The notes: a model not told the origin generated them from the letters alone. Positions 34,321 through 43,360 are shown, counted from the first letter of the stretch. The stretch: DNA of 64,000 bases from Dolomitihabitans soli (GCF_022213955.1 NZ_JAKNTW010000024.1:1-64000), one strand, 5' to 3'. Program-made: numbers and translations.

Positions 34321-35294
34321 GGGGCCACCTCCGATCGGACGTTGACGCAGGCCGCGGTGTGCGAGCCCGAGGGATTCGCGGGCCACAGCTCGACCTCGGC
34401 CGAGGCGCAGTCCGGGCCCGCGACGGGGCAGCGGGGGTGGAAGGAGCAGCCCGTCGGCAGGTGCAGGGGATCGGGCGGATCGCCGCCCAGGCCCTGCGGC
34501 GCGAGGCGGGAGGCGGGGTCTCCGACGGTGGGGAAGGCCGCGGCGAGCGCGCGGCTGTAGGGATGGCTCGCCCCGGCGAAGACCTCGTGCGCCGGCCCCG
34601 ACTCGACGATGCGGCCCGCGTACATGATCGCGAGCCGGTCGCACATCGACGCCAGCACCGACAGGTCGTGCGAGATCATGATCAGGCTGACCTCGTGCTC
34701 GGCGATCAGCGACCGCATGAGCTGGAGGACCTGGGCCTGGATCATCACGTCGAGGGCCGTGGTCGGCTCGTCGGCGATGATCAGGCGTGGCGAGCAGGCC
34801 AGGGCCATCGCGATCATGACCCGCTGCCGCTGCCCGCCGGACAGCTCGTGGGAGTAGCCCCTGGCCCGCCAGGCGGGCAGGCCCACCTGCTCCAGCAGTT
34901 CAGCCACCCTGCGCTTGGCCTCCGCGGGGGTCGCCAGGCCGTGCACCAGCATCGGCTCGGCGATCTGGTCCTCGATCCTGCGCACCGGGTTGAGCGCGTG
35001 CTGCGCCCCCTGGAAGACCATCGAGGCCGACGCCCATCTGACCGCGCGCAGCCGGCCCCACTTCATGGCCAGCACGTCCTCGCCGTCGAGCAGGATCTCG
35101 CCGGTCACCTCGGCGTCCCGCGGCAGCAGCCGCAACAGGGCCATCGCCAGCGTCGACTTCCCCGAACCCGACTCACCGGCGAGCCCCAGCGCCTCCCCCG
35201 GGGCCAGCGACAGGGACACCCCGCGTACGGCGGGCACCTCCCCGGCCGGGATCCGGTAGGACACCGCGACGTCGCGGAGTTCGAGCAGGCTCAT
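34317..35294 (-). CDS. Peptide-type ABC transporter ATP-binding protein, OppD/DppD-like (operon 2)
   Basis: A 325-residue ATPase with Walker A GESGSGKST, signature LSGGQRQRV, Walker B LIIADEPTTALD and H-loop ISHDLS. The C-terminal Cys-containing extension (CSFHPRCPVAGPDC) is as expected for OppD. Its start overlaps the upstream permease stop by four bases. It forms the ATPase pair with the gene downstream. Confidence 0.93.
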   Translation of the reverse strand: MSLLELRDVAVSYRIPAGEVPAVRGVSLSLAPGEALGLAGESGSGKSTLAMALLRLLPRDAEVTGEILLDGEDVLAMKWGRLRAVRWASASMVFQGAQHALNPVRRIEDQIAEPMLVHGLATPAEAKRRVAELLEQVGLPAWRARGYSHELSGGQRQRVMIAMALACSPRLIIADEPTTALDVMIQAQVLQLMRSLIAEHEVSLIMISHDLSVLASMCDRLAIMYAGRIVESGPAHEVFAGASHPYSRALAAAFPTVGDPASRLAPQGLGGDPPDPLHLPTGCSFHPRCPVAGPDCASAEVELWPANPSGSHTAACVNVRSEVAP

Positions 35295-36175
35295 CGCGGC
35301 ACTCCCCGCAGACGTGGGTTGAGCACGGCCTCCAGCGCCCGGCCGCAGAGCGTGAACGCCATGACGACCGCGACGATGCACAGTCCCGGCGCCAGGATGT
35401 ACCACCACGCGCCCGAGGTCGCCGCGCCCCAGTCGTAGGAGCCGCGCAGCAGGCCGCCCCAGGAGACCTCCCCGGAGCCCGCGCCGAGAAAGGCCAGGGT
35501 GGACTCCGCCACGATGGCGCTGGCCACGGACAGAGTCGTGTTGGCCAGCACGAGCGGCGCGACGTTGGGCAGCACGTGCCTGGTCATGATGTGCCAGTGG
35601 CCCGCGCCGAGCGCCTTCGACCGCTCGATGTACGGCCTGGCCTCGACGGCGAGGGTCTGGGCCCTGATCAGCCTGGCCGTGGTGGCCCAGGAGGTCACGC
35701 CGATCGCCAGGATGATCGTGGACACGCCGCCGCCGAGGATGGCCCCGAGCACCAGGGCCAGAACGAGTTGCGGCAGCACCAGGAACCAGTCGGTGATCCG
35801 CATCAGCACGGCCCCGAACCAGCCGCGGAAGTGCCCGGCGGCGATCCCGGTCATGGTGCCGATGACCATGCTGAGCAGCGCCGACATGAACCCGATGAGC
35901 AGCGACACGCGCGAGCCCCAGAGCACCATCAGCAGCACCGAGCGGCCCGACTCGTCGGTGCCCAGCGGGAACTCCAGGCTGGGCCCCGCCATCTTGGCCC
36001 CGGTGGCCCTGGTGACGTCGAGCCCGGCCGGATCGGTGATCAGCGGGGTGAGTACGGCCAGCAGGACGGCGACCACGAGGATCACCCCGCCCGTCACCCC
36101 GGCCCGGTTCCGCCGGTACTCCCTCCAGAACCGCGCGAGAGCCGTACGGCGGCGCGCCCCGGCTGTGGCACTCAT
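35291..36175 (-). CDS. Peptide-type ABC transporter permease, DppC-like (operon 2)
   Basis: A 294-residue permease with an Arg-rich cytoplasmic N-terminus, the PLGTDESGRSVL motif, the EAA loop (YIERSKALGAGHWHIMTRHVLPN) and the usual end LNPRLRGVPR. ATG 36175 overlaps the stop of the DppB-like gene. With that partner it forms the transport channel. Confidence 0.93.
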   Translation of the reverse strand: MSATAGARRRTALARFWREYRRNRAGVTGGVILVVAVLLAVLTPLITDPAGLDVTRATGAKMAGPSLEFPLGTDESGRSVLLMVLWGSRVSLLIGFMSALLSMVIGTMTGIAAGHFRGWFGAVLMRITDWFLVLPQLVLALVLGAILGGGVSTIILAIGVTSWATTARLIRAQTLAVEARPYIERSKALGAGHWHIMTRHVLPNVAPLVLANTTLSVASAIVAESTLAFLGAGSGEVSWGGLLRGSYDWGAATSGAWWYILAPGLCIVAVVMAFTLCGRALEAVLNPRLRGVPR

Positions 36176-37230
36176 GTCGACCTGACCCGGGGATCGAGGA
36201 CGTGGTAGAGCACGTCCGCCAGTGTGTTCATGACGATCACCGCGGCGCACAGCACCATGAAGGTGCCCTGCATGACGGCGAAGTCCGGGCCCTGGATCGC
36301 CTCGTAGAACAGCAGGCCCAGGCCCGGCCAGGAGTAGACGGTCTCCACCGAGACCGCGCCGCCGACCACGAAGCCGACGTGCATGAAGACGAGGGTCACG
36401 GTCGGCAGGAGGGCGTTGGGCACCGCGTGGCGGCGCCGTACCTCGTCGTCGCGCAGGCCCTTGGCCCGGGCGGTGGTCACGTAGTCCTGGCCGATCTCGT
36501 CGAGCAGGGAGGACCGCATGACCAGGAGGTACTGCGCGTAGACCACGGCGACGAGGGTGAGGCAGGGCAGCACCAGGTGGTGCCCGACGTGCAGGATGTA
36601 GGCGAACCCGTCGGGCGCGTCGACGCCCTCCATGCCACGGGTCGGGAAGATCCCGGGGATGGGGCCGACCCCGGCGGCGAAGACCATGAGCAGCAGCAGG
36701 CCCAGCCAGAACGTCGGGACGGACCACAGGACGAGCGAGATCCCGGTGGAGAAGCGGTCGAGCCTGCCACCGTGGTTCCAGGCCGCCCTGGTGCCCTGCC
36801 ACAGGCCCAGGCTGACCGCGATGACCAGCCCGACGCCCGCGAGCAGCAGGGTCGGGCCGACACGCTCGCCGATGAGGTCGAGGACCGGCCGCTTGTACTC
36901 GTAGGAGGTGCCGAGGTCGAACCGCAGGGTGCGCAGCACGAAGTCGAGGAACTGTTCGAGCAGCGGCTTGTCCAGCCCCATCTGCTTGCGGAGCAGGTCG
37001 AGCTGCTCGGGGCTGAGCGGCACGTCCCTGGTGTAGGCGATCGCGGGGTCGCCGGGGATGAGGCGGAACATGAAGAAGGTCGCGACGATGACCATGGCGA
37101 TGCTCAGCACCGCCCCGCCGAGCTTCTTCAGCGCGTAGCGGGCCATGCCGCCCGATCGGCCCCCCGATCGTGCGTCGCCTGGGCCCGCCGCCTGGTCGGC
37201 GGCGGGCTCGACGTCGAGCGGAATGGTCAC
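36172..37230 (-). CDS. Peptide-type ABC transporter permease, DppB-like (operon 2)
   Basis: A 352-residue permease. FFMFRLIPGDPAIAY marks the first helix, and FDLGTSYEYKRPV, VPTFWLGLLLLMVF and the end VLYHVLDPRVRST are typical for DppB. I chose GTG 37230 because a purine-rich GGGGG precedes it; this gives a 28-residue Gly/Ala/Asp-rich N-terminal extension. ATG 37146 is the alternative and would start directly at MARYALKK. Confidence 0.9.
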   Translation of the reverse strand: MTIPLDVEPAADQAAGPGDARSGGRSGGMARYALKKLGGAVLSIAMVIVATFFMFRLIPGDPAIAYTRDVPLSPEQLDLLRKQMGLDKPLLEQFLDFVLRTLRFDLGTSYEYKRPVLDLIGERVGPTLLLAGVGLVIAVSLGLWQGTRAAWNHGGRLDRFSTGISLVLWSVPTFWLGLLLLMVFAAGVGPIPGIFPTRGMEGVDAPDGFAYILHVGHHLVLPCLTLVAVVYAQYLLVMRSSLLDEIGQDYVTTARAKGLRDDEVRRRHAVPNALLPTVTLVFMHVGFVVGGAVSVETVYSWPGLGLLFYEAIQGPDFAVMQGTFMVLCAAVIVMNTLADVLYHVLDPRVRST

Positions 37231-37294
37231 CCGACCCCCTTCCGCGCCCGGGTGACCGGGGCGCCGGACCGGCCGGCGCCCTGGCTGCGGCGGG

Positions 37295-39112
37295 TCATTC
37301 CCGCTCGTCCGCGTTGCTCTTGCGCCGCCGGGCGATGAGGACGCCCGCCGCGCCGACCACCACGATGGCCACCACCGCGCCGATGACCCCCGGGACGATC
37401 GAGCCGCCCGCGGCCGCGGCACCGGCGGCGGGCGCCGCCACCGCGTCCACCGTGTAGACCGGCCAGTAGCCGCTGCCGCCGTAGAGGATGCCCTTGTTCT
37501 CGGGGATCGGGGTGATGGAGGTGATCCGGTCCTTGCGGTAGAGCTCCAGGTTGTTCGGGTAGTAGAGGGCGATGACCGGCGCGTCGGTGTAGAGCCTGCG
37601 CTGCATCTGCTTGATGATCTCGGCGCGCTCGCCCCGGTCGAGCTCGGCGAGCTGCTCCTGGTAGAGCTTCTCGAACTCGTCGTCGCAGTAGAACGACTCG
37701 GTGCCGCCGCCCTCACCGGCGGCCGTGGGCCGCCGGCTGCACAGGTGCGTGGACAGCACCTCCTCCGGGTCGGGGTTGACCGACCAGCCGCTGATCGCGA
37801 TGTCGAACAGGCCCGTGAAGCCGGTCTCCTCGGTGAACTTGCTGGAGTCGAGCTTGCGGGTGGTCAGCGTGATGCCGATGTCCTTGAACCAGCCGGTGAG
37901 GAACTGGGCGAGCTTGTCCTCGACGGGCTCCTCGGTGTGGATGCTGAAGCGCAGTTCCAGCTTGCGCTTGCCGTCGGGCATCGTGCGGACCCCGTCGGCG
38001 CCCTTCTTGTAGCCCGCGTCGTCGAGGATCTCGTTCGCCTTGGCCGGGTCGAAGGCGACGAGGTCCTCGCCCTCCGCCTGCCAGAAGAAGTCGGAGTACA
38101 TCGGCGGCACGATCGAGCCGTCCGCGGGCACGGCGAGGCCACTCTGCACCTGGTCGACGAGGGCCTTCTTGTCGATCGCGTGGTGCAGCGCCTGCCGTAC
38201 CTTCGCGTCCCGCAGTGCGGGGTGGCCGTCGCCGACCGGCTTGTCGTCGATCGTCTCGGCGCCGTGGTTGATCTGCAGGTAGGCGGCGCGCCTGCCGGGG
38301 GTGTTCCACTGGACGATGGCGGGGTCGCCCGCCATGGACTCGAACTGGGGGGCCTGGAGGCGGCCGATCCAGTCGATGTCGCCCTTCTTCAGGCCGGCGA
38401 TGGCGGCCTCGGGGTTCTGGTAGAAGATGACGTGCAGCTCGTCGATCTTCGGCTTGCCCCGCCAGTAGGTGGGGTTGGCCTTGAGCTTCGCGTAGGCGTC
38501 CTTCTTGTACTCGATCACGGTGTACGGCCCGCTGCCGACGATCGGCATGACCACGTTCTCGTTCGCGCCGATGTCGCCGGCGGCCTCCCAGACGTGCTTG
38601 GGCACGATCGGGATCGGGTTCTCCAGCATCGACGCCTGCGGCTTCTTGGCCTTGATGACCAGGGTCCGCTCGTCGGTCGCCGTGACGCTCTCGAAGTTCT
38701 CCACCGCCGGGCCGTTGGCCTGCTTGGCGGCGTCCACCTTCATGACCGTGTTGAAGGTGTACTCGGCGTCCTGGGCGGTCACCGGCTTGCCGTCCGACCA
38801 CTTGGCGTCACGGATCTTGAACGTCCAGGTGAGCCCGTCGTCGGAGGTCGTCCACGACTCGGCGAGGTCCGCGCTCGGCTGCAAGGTCTTGGAGTCGGGG
38901 ACCGTGAGATAGCCGTAGGTCCATCGGTGGATCGAGCTGGAGACGATCCGTACCGCCAGGAACGGGTTCATGGAGTCGACGGCCTGGGTCACGCCCATCC
39001 GGACGATCTTCTTGCCCGCCGCGGGCTCCTGAACCGCCAGCGCGGGAGCCGCGATGCCCGCCATCAACAGTGCCAGGCTCAACGCCGCCAGGCGTACGCA
39101 GCCTCTAATCAT
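37295..39112 (-). CDS. Family 5 solute-binding protein with C-terminal membrane anchor (operon 2)
   Basis: A 605-residue peptide-type binding protein. It has a cleavable Sec signal peptide (LAALSLALLMAGIAAPALA) but no lipobox Cys. Instead the C-terminus ends in an Ala/Gly linker, one hydrophobic helix (about residues 578-600) and a basic tail ARRRKSN, so it is held in the membrane by its C-terminus. The body carries GVTQAVDSMNPF and the family 5 segment YTFKIRD-like WTFKIRDAKWSDGKPVTAQD. It starts the five-gene operon. The ligand (peptide, nickel or other) is not evident. Confidence 0.88.
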   Translation of the reverse strand: MIRGCVRLAALSLALLMAGIAAPALAVQEPAAGKKIVRMGVTQAVDSMNPFLAVRIVSSSIHRWTYGYLTVPDSKTLQPSADLAESWTTSDDGLTWTFKIRDAKWSDGKPVTAQDAEYTFNTVMKVDAAKQANGPAVENFESVTATDERTLVIKAKKPQASMLENPIPIVPKHVWEAAGDIGANENVVMPIVGSGPYTVIEYKKDAYAKLKANPTYWRGKPKIDELHVIFYQNPEAAIAGLKKGDIDWIGRLQAPQFESMAGDPAIVQWNTPGRRAAYLQINHGAETIDDKPVGDGHPALRDAKVRQALHHAIDKKALVDQVQSGLAVPADGSIVPPMYSDFFWQAEGEDLVAFDPAKANEILDDAGYKKGADGVRTMPDGKRKLELRFSIHTEEPVEDKLAQFLTGWFKDIGITLTTRKLDSSKFTEETGFTGLFDIAISGWSVNPDPEEVLSTHLCSRRPTAAGEGGGTESFYCDDEFEKLYQEQLAELDRGERAEIIKQMQRRLYTDAPVIALYYPNNLELYRKDRITSITPIPENKGILYGGSGYWPVYTVDAVAAPAAGAAAAGGSIVPGVIGAVVAIVVVGAAGVLIARRRKSNADERE

Positions 39113-39164
39113 CGTGTGACTCACTTTCCTGGTGGAGTATGCCCGCCACCCCTGATGTAGAGAA

Positions 39165-39192
39165 GTCACACCACAAGCACGCAGCGTGTCAA
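39165..39192 (-). promoter_or_regulatory. Possible sigma-70-type promoter of ABC operon 2
   Basis: On the minus strand a perfect TTGACA (39192-39187) is followed after 16 bases by TGTGAC, about 50 bases before the binding-protein start. The flanking region up to 39332 is unusually AT-rich and shows no gene. Confidence 0.35.
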
Positions 39193-39332
39193 CGGAATCC
39201 GGAAAATTGTTTCACTGCCGTTGCATTCACTGGTTTTAATTTTCACCCGTTAAGGTAGCGCCATTCTCCCGTCCGCTCACCCTGAGTGATGACATTCGGG
39301 GATATCCGGGCGCCGCGCGGCAGCTCTCTCCC

Positions 39333-39575
39333 TCAGGCCGGATGCGCGTCGTCGAGCACGGCCGGCAGCGTGTCCGCGAGTATCCGCAACAGCGTTTCCT
39401 CGAGACGAACATGGACCTGGCTTCTGGTGAGCCGGCCGAATCTCAGCCATTCCCGCGAGGTGGCCTCAGCCATGTCGCTGAAGCCGCGCAGCACGGCCCG
39501 CGACGCGGCGCCGTAGATGCTTCGAACACCCCGCGGGCCTCGTCGCCTTCCGCGCGGCTGAAACCCGGAGTCCGG
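39333..39575 (-). pseudogene. C-terminal remnant of a TetR-family regulator
   Basis: The frame directly below the stop of the CopC-like gene reads SIYGAASRAVLRGFSDMAEA, then a helix-rich stretch, and ends at TGA 39335-39333. This looks like the ligand-binding C-terminal domain of a TetR regulator (EWLRFGRLTRSQVHVRLEET). The DNA-binding half is missing and no proper start lies upstream, because the frame is closed by the neighbouring stop codon. It is likely a decayed gene. Confidence 0.5.
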
Positions 39576-40196
39576 TCAGAGACCGCTCTCCTCGCCGTCC
39601 CTCCGCCGCCGCGCCATGACGAGCGCCATGATCCCGAACCAGACCGTGGCCACCACCACGATCACCATCGGCACCACCGTCATCCCGCCCACTCCGGCCG
39701 CCTCCGCCCGCTCCCTCTCCCCGCCCTGTCCGTCCCCGGCCCGTGCCCCGCCGTCCCGTTCCTCCCCGGCCCGTCCCCCGCTGTCGCGCTCCCCGGCGTC
39801 CCGTTCCCCGACGGCGGGCGACGGGCTCGCCAGCGCGAAGCCGATCTCCCCGCTGATCGGATCGCCGCCGGCGGAGACCACCCGGTACGCGACCGTGTAC
39901 CGGCCCGCCCGGCGCAGCGCCCTGAGCGGCTGCCTGACCCTGCCCCCGCTGATCATCACCTTCCCCTGCTCGCACCGTTCCCGCCGGGGCCCGCGCACGA
40001 CCACCGTCGCCGTCTCGGGGAGCACCCCGTCGCCGAAGCTCAGCAGCACCGACGCCGGGGCCCGGGACAGGGTCGTCCCATCCCGCGGGTCGCTCGCCTC
40101 CAGGCCGTTCCGCGCCTCGGCCGCCCCCGCGTTCCCGCAGACGAGCAGCACCCCCAACCCCACCACCACGGCACGAGCCGCCAGAAACCGCACCAT
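39576..40196 (-). CDS. CopC-like domain protein with C-terminal membrane helix, copper ligands not conserved
   Basis: A 206-residue protein with signal peptide (cleavage near Ala25), a CopC beta-sandwich (ASDPRDGTTLSRAPASVLLSF), a charged Gly/Glu/Arg linker and a C-terminal helix before a basic tail. In copper-binding CopC the mature N-terminus begins with His and a second site reads DGHP; here these read ARNGL and GGDP. The protein may have lost copper binding. ATG 40196 has AGGAG upstream. It lies between a TetR remnant and nuoN, in the same direction. Confidence 0.75.
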   Translation of the reverse strand: MVRFLAARAVVVGLGVLLVCGNAGAAEARNGLEASDPRDGTTLSRAPASVLLSFGDGVLPETATVVVRGPRRERCEQGKVMISGGRVRQPLRALRRAGRYTVAYRVVSAGGDPISGEIGFALASPSPAVGERDAGERDSGGRAGEERDGGARAGDGQGGERERAEAAGVGGMTVVPMVIVVVATVWFGIMALVMARRRRDGEESGL

Positions 40197-40449
40197 GAAC
40201 CACTCCTCTTTCCTCCGCCCGGAGGTACGGCCCGCCCGCACCCGGAGTTCACGTCGCCACCCGCGGCCACCGTGGGAGCCCCCGAACGCGTACGGCGGGC
40301 CCGGCGCTCCTCGTCGAGCCGTGGCGAACCGGCGGCGACACCGCCCGCGACCGGCTCACCGAACCTCCGACGGCGACCACCTGGGCCGCAAAGCCGGCGA
40401 GCCGGTGAGCCGGTACCGCCGGGCGGACCTCACGTGTCCCGCCCGCGCG

Positions 40450-41814
40450 TCACCCCCGGGTGAGCATGAGGGCGGCGGCGACGCCCAGGAGCAGTGACGC
40501 CGTGGCGGCGAGGCAGGCGACGCGGGTGGCGACGGGAGCCGGGGCGGGCGGCTCGCCGGGGCGGAAGGCGGGGACGATCCAGCGCAGGTAGTAGAAGACG
40601 CTGGCCACGGTGTTGAGCACGGCGACCACGGCGAGCCAGGCGTAGCCACCGTCCACGGCGGCGGCGAAGACGAGGAGCTTGCCGGCGAAGACGGCGGTGG
40701 GCGGCGTGCCGACGAGGCCGAGCAGGCACACCACGAGGGCGAGGGCCAGGCCGGGCGCGCGGCGGGCGAGTCCCGCGTAGCCGGCGAGCGAGTCCCGGCC
40801 CACGGCGACCACGACGGCGAACGCGCCGAGGTTGGTAACGGCATAGGCGGCCAGATAGAACAGCAGCGCCGGGCGGGCCAGGCCGGTCTGGCCGGTGACG
40901 GCGACCGGGATCAGCAGATAGCCGGCCTGGCTGATGGTGGAGTAGGCCAGCAGGCGGCGCACGTTGTCCTGGTGGAACGCGGCGAGGTTGCCCAGCGTCA
41001 TGGTGGCCACGGCGATCAGCGCGACGAGCGGGCGCCAGCCGGCGTCGGCGCCGTCGAACATCTCGGTGGCCAGCCGGAGCAGACCGGCGAGGGCGCCGAT
41101 CTTGGGCACGGTGGTGACGAACGCGGCGACGACGGGCGGCGCGCCCTCGGTCACGTCGGGCACCCAGAAGTGGCCGGGCACCGCGCCCGCCTTGAACAGC
41201 ACACCGGCGAGCAGGAGGAGGATCCCGCACCCGGCGGCGGCTCCGGGCGCTCCCGCCAGGGACATGTACGAGGTGGTCCCCTTCAGGCCGTAGAGGAGGG
41301 TGACCCCGGCGAGCATGATCACCCCGAGGAACGCGCCCATCAGGTAGTACTTCAGCGCGGCCTCGGTCCCACGGCCGTCCTCGGCGAAGCCGGCCAGGGC
41401 GTAGGCGGGGATGCTCGCCACCAGGTAGGCGGCGGCGAAGACGAGCAGGTCACCGGCTCCGGCCAGGACGACCGCGCCGAGGGCGGCCAGCAGGAGCAGG
41501 ACGTAGACCTCGGCCTCCCGGCGGTTCCCCCGGGCCCACCCGGCGGCGAGCACGACGACGAGCAGCGTCGCGACGGCGACGGTGACGCGGGTGACGTTGG
41601 TCAGCGGGTCCACGGCGTACGCCTCGAAGGCCATGGTGTCCGGCCGGACCGCCGCGAACGCGGTCGCCACCGCCGCCCCGGTCAGCGCCGTACCGCAGAT
41701 CCAGGCCACCGCCCGCTGCCGGTCACGCCGGGTGAACGCGCCGGTGAGCAGCCCGATGACCGCGCCACCGAGCATCAGGAGCTCCGGGAGGAGAGCCGAC
41801 GGGTCCTCGTTCAC
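40450..41814 (-). CDS. nuoN: NADH-quinone oxidoreductase subunit N-like antiporter subunit
   Basis: A 454-residue, about 13-helix proton-channel subunit of complex I. The Lys sites are kept: ALKYYLMGAF, and LLFKAGAVPGHFWVPDVTEGAP followed by TTVPKIGAL. The Glu of helix 5 seen in standard NuoN (GxELxSLP) is replaced: the aligned stretch reads AAYLVASIPAYAL with no acidic residue. The start is GTG 41814, overlapping the stop of a 22-codon ORF. It is the last gene of the nuo operon; about 200 bases without a gene follow. Confidence 0.92.
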   Translation of the reverse strand: MNEDPSALLPELLMLGGAVIGLLTGAFTRRDRQRAVAWICGTALTGAAVATAFAAVRPDTMAFEAYAVDPLTNVTRVTVAVATLLVVVLAAGWARGNRREAEVYVLLLLAALGAVVLAGAGDLLVFAAAYLVASIPAYALAGFAEDGRGTEAALKYYLMGAFLGVIMLAGVTLLYGLKGTTSYMSLAGAPGAAAGCGILLLLAGVLFKAGAVPGHFWVPDVTEGAPPVVAAFVTTVPKIGALAGLLRLATEMFDGADAGWRPLVALIAVATMTLGNLAAFHQDNVRRLLAYSTISQAGYLLIPVAVTGQTGLARPALLFYLAAYAVTNLGAFAVVVAVGRDSLAGYAGLARRAPGLALALVVCLLGLVGTPPTAVFAGKLLVFAAAVDGGYAWLAVVAVLNTVASVFYYLRWIVPAFRPGEPPAPAPVATRVACLAATASLLLGVAAALMLTRG

Positions 41815-41879
41815 ACGATCGCCTCGCCGGGTGGGTCGAGGACCGCGTCCGCGAAGGCGCGTGGCGTGACCGCCGTCAT
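41811..41879 (-). CDS. 22-residue ORF coupled between nuoM and nuoN
   Basis: ATG 41879 overlaps the nuoM stop as ATGA, and the stop at 41813-41811 overlaps the nuoN GTG as GTGA. The peptide reads MTAVTPRAFADAVLDPPGEA plus Ile-Val. The 4-base overlap at both ends is the same arrangement used by the real nuo genes here, so it is probably translated, either as a small subunit or only as a relay for ribosomes. No relative is recognised. Confidence 0.5.
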   Translation of the reverse strand: MTAVTPRAFADAVLDPPGEAIV

Positions 41880-43360
41880 CGCGACACCAGGGCTACCAGG
41901 GCGGCGGCGACCGGGTCGATGAGGTCCAGCAGCCAGCGGGGCGCGATGCCGATGATCAGCGACAGGGCGAGCAGGGGCGCGACCGCCGCCAGTTCCGCCG
42001 GCCGTACCTCCGTGACCCGGCCGGTCAGCTCGCCGGGGCCGCCGAGGAACACCTTCCGCAACACCCGCAGGAACAGCGCCGCGGTGATCAGGATGCCCAG
42101 TACGGCCAGCGCCCCCGCCACCACCGCGCCCGCCCCGATCACCCCGGCGAGGATCTGGAACTCGGCGATGAACCCGGAGAACCCCGGCAGGCCGAGCGAG
42201 GCGAACGCGGCGACGGCGGTCAGCGCGGTGAGGATGGGGGCGTTCGCGGCGATCCCCCCGAACCGGTTCAGTTCGTAGGCTCGCGCGCGGTCCCAGAACA
42301 CCCCCGTCAGCAGGAACAGCGCCCCCGTGACGAGCCCGTGGCCGACCATCTGGGTCACCGCCCCGGTCACCGCCAGTTCCCTGGCCCGCACGTCGCCCGC
42401 GACCAGGCCCGCCGCGCCGAGGGCGAGCACGATGTAACCCATGTGGTTGACCGAGGTGTAGGCGATCAACCGTTTCAGGTTCTCCTGCGCGAGGGCGACG
42501 AGCGCGCCGTACAGCAGGCTGACCACGCCGATGGCGATGATCACCCAGGCGTACCGCTGCCAGGCGACGGGAAGCGTCGGCAGCGCGATCCTGGCGAGGC
42601 CGTACGTGCCCATCTTGAGCAGGACCCCCGCCAGGACGGCCGACCCGGCGGCGGGCGCGTCCGTGTGCGCGGGCGGGAGCCAGGTGTGCAGGGGCACCAC
42701 GGGCGTCTTGACGGCGAACCCGACGAAGATCGCGATCAGGACCGGGGCGGCGCTGCCGGGCGAGCCGGAGAACGGCGGGTTCGCGGCGAGGTCGGTCAGG
42801 TCGAACGTGTGCGGCTCGGCGCCGAGGAACAACCCGATGAAGCCGAGCAGCAGCACCAGCGAGCCGAGGAAGGTGTAGAGGAAGAACGTCAGCGCCGAGC
42901 GCGCCCGGTCCCCGTGCCCCCAGCCGACGATCACGAAGTACATCCCGACGATCGACAGGTCGAAGAAGACGAAGAACAACAGCAGGTCCAGGGCGGCGAA
43001 CACGCCGATCGAGACGGTCTGCAGGAACAGGAAGAGCGCCGCGTACGACCGTGGGCGTTCGGTCCCGCGCAGCGAGTAGACCGCGCAGAGCAGGAAGAGC
43101 AGCGCCGTCATCGCGATCAGCGGCAGCGACATCCCGTCCACGCCCACGTGGTAGCCGGCGCCCGCCGACGGGATCCAGCGCAGCCTGGTCTCGTGGCCGA
43201 TCCCGCCCCGGTAGCCCAGCCACATCGCCGCGACCAGGATGAGATCGACGGCGGTCGCGGCGATCCAGACCCAGATCGCCCGCCGCCCGCCGAGCCCGCG
43301 CAGGGCCAGCAGCGTGGCGGCGGCCAGTGGCAGGAAGATCACAATGGTCAGCACGGTCAC
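41876..43360 (-). CDS. nuoM: NADH-quinone oxidoreductase subunit M-like antiporter subunit
   Basis: A 494-residue complex I antiporter-like subunit. It keeps the channel Lys residues (FAVKTPVVPLHTWLPPAHT; LLKMGTYGL), the NHMGY helix and the late Glu in FSGFIAEFQIL. The helix 5 position that is Glu in standard NuoM is Asp134 here (FFVFFDLSIVGMY). GTG 43360 overlaps the nuoL stop (GTGA) and its own stop overlaps the small ORF before nuoN. Role: proton or ion translocation in the membrane arm. Confidence 0.94.
   Translation of the reverse strand: MTVLTIVIFLPLAAATLLALRGLGGRRAIWVWIAATAVDLILVAAMWLGYRGGIGHETRLRWIPSAGAGYHVGVDGMSLPLIAMTALLFLLCAVYSLRGTERPRSYAALFLFLQTVSIGVFAALDLLLFFVFFDLSIVGMYFVIVGWGHGDRARSALTFFLYTFLGSLVLLLGFIGLFLGAEPHTFDLTDLAANPPFSGSPGSAAPVLIAIFVGFAVKTPVVPLHTWLPPAHTDAPAAGSAVLAGVLLKMGTYGLARIALPTLPVAWQRYAWVIIAIGVVSLLYGALVALAQENLKRLIAYTSVNHMGYIVLALGAAGLVAGDVRARELAVTGAVTQMVGHGLVTGALFLLTGVFWDRARAYELNRFGGIAANAPILTALTAVAAFASLGLPGFSGFIAEFQILAGVIGAGAVVAGALAVLGILITAALFLRVLRKVFLGGPGELTGRVTEVRPAELAAVAPLLALSLIIGIAPRWLLDLIDPVAAALVALVSR

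Noticed and set aside
37146-37230. Shorter start (MARYALKK) for the DppB-like permease of operon 2
   Set aside because: The GTG at 37230 has the better ribosome site; the shorter form cannot be excluded and is mentioned in the gene entry.
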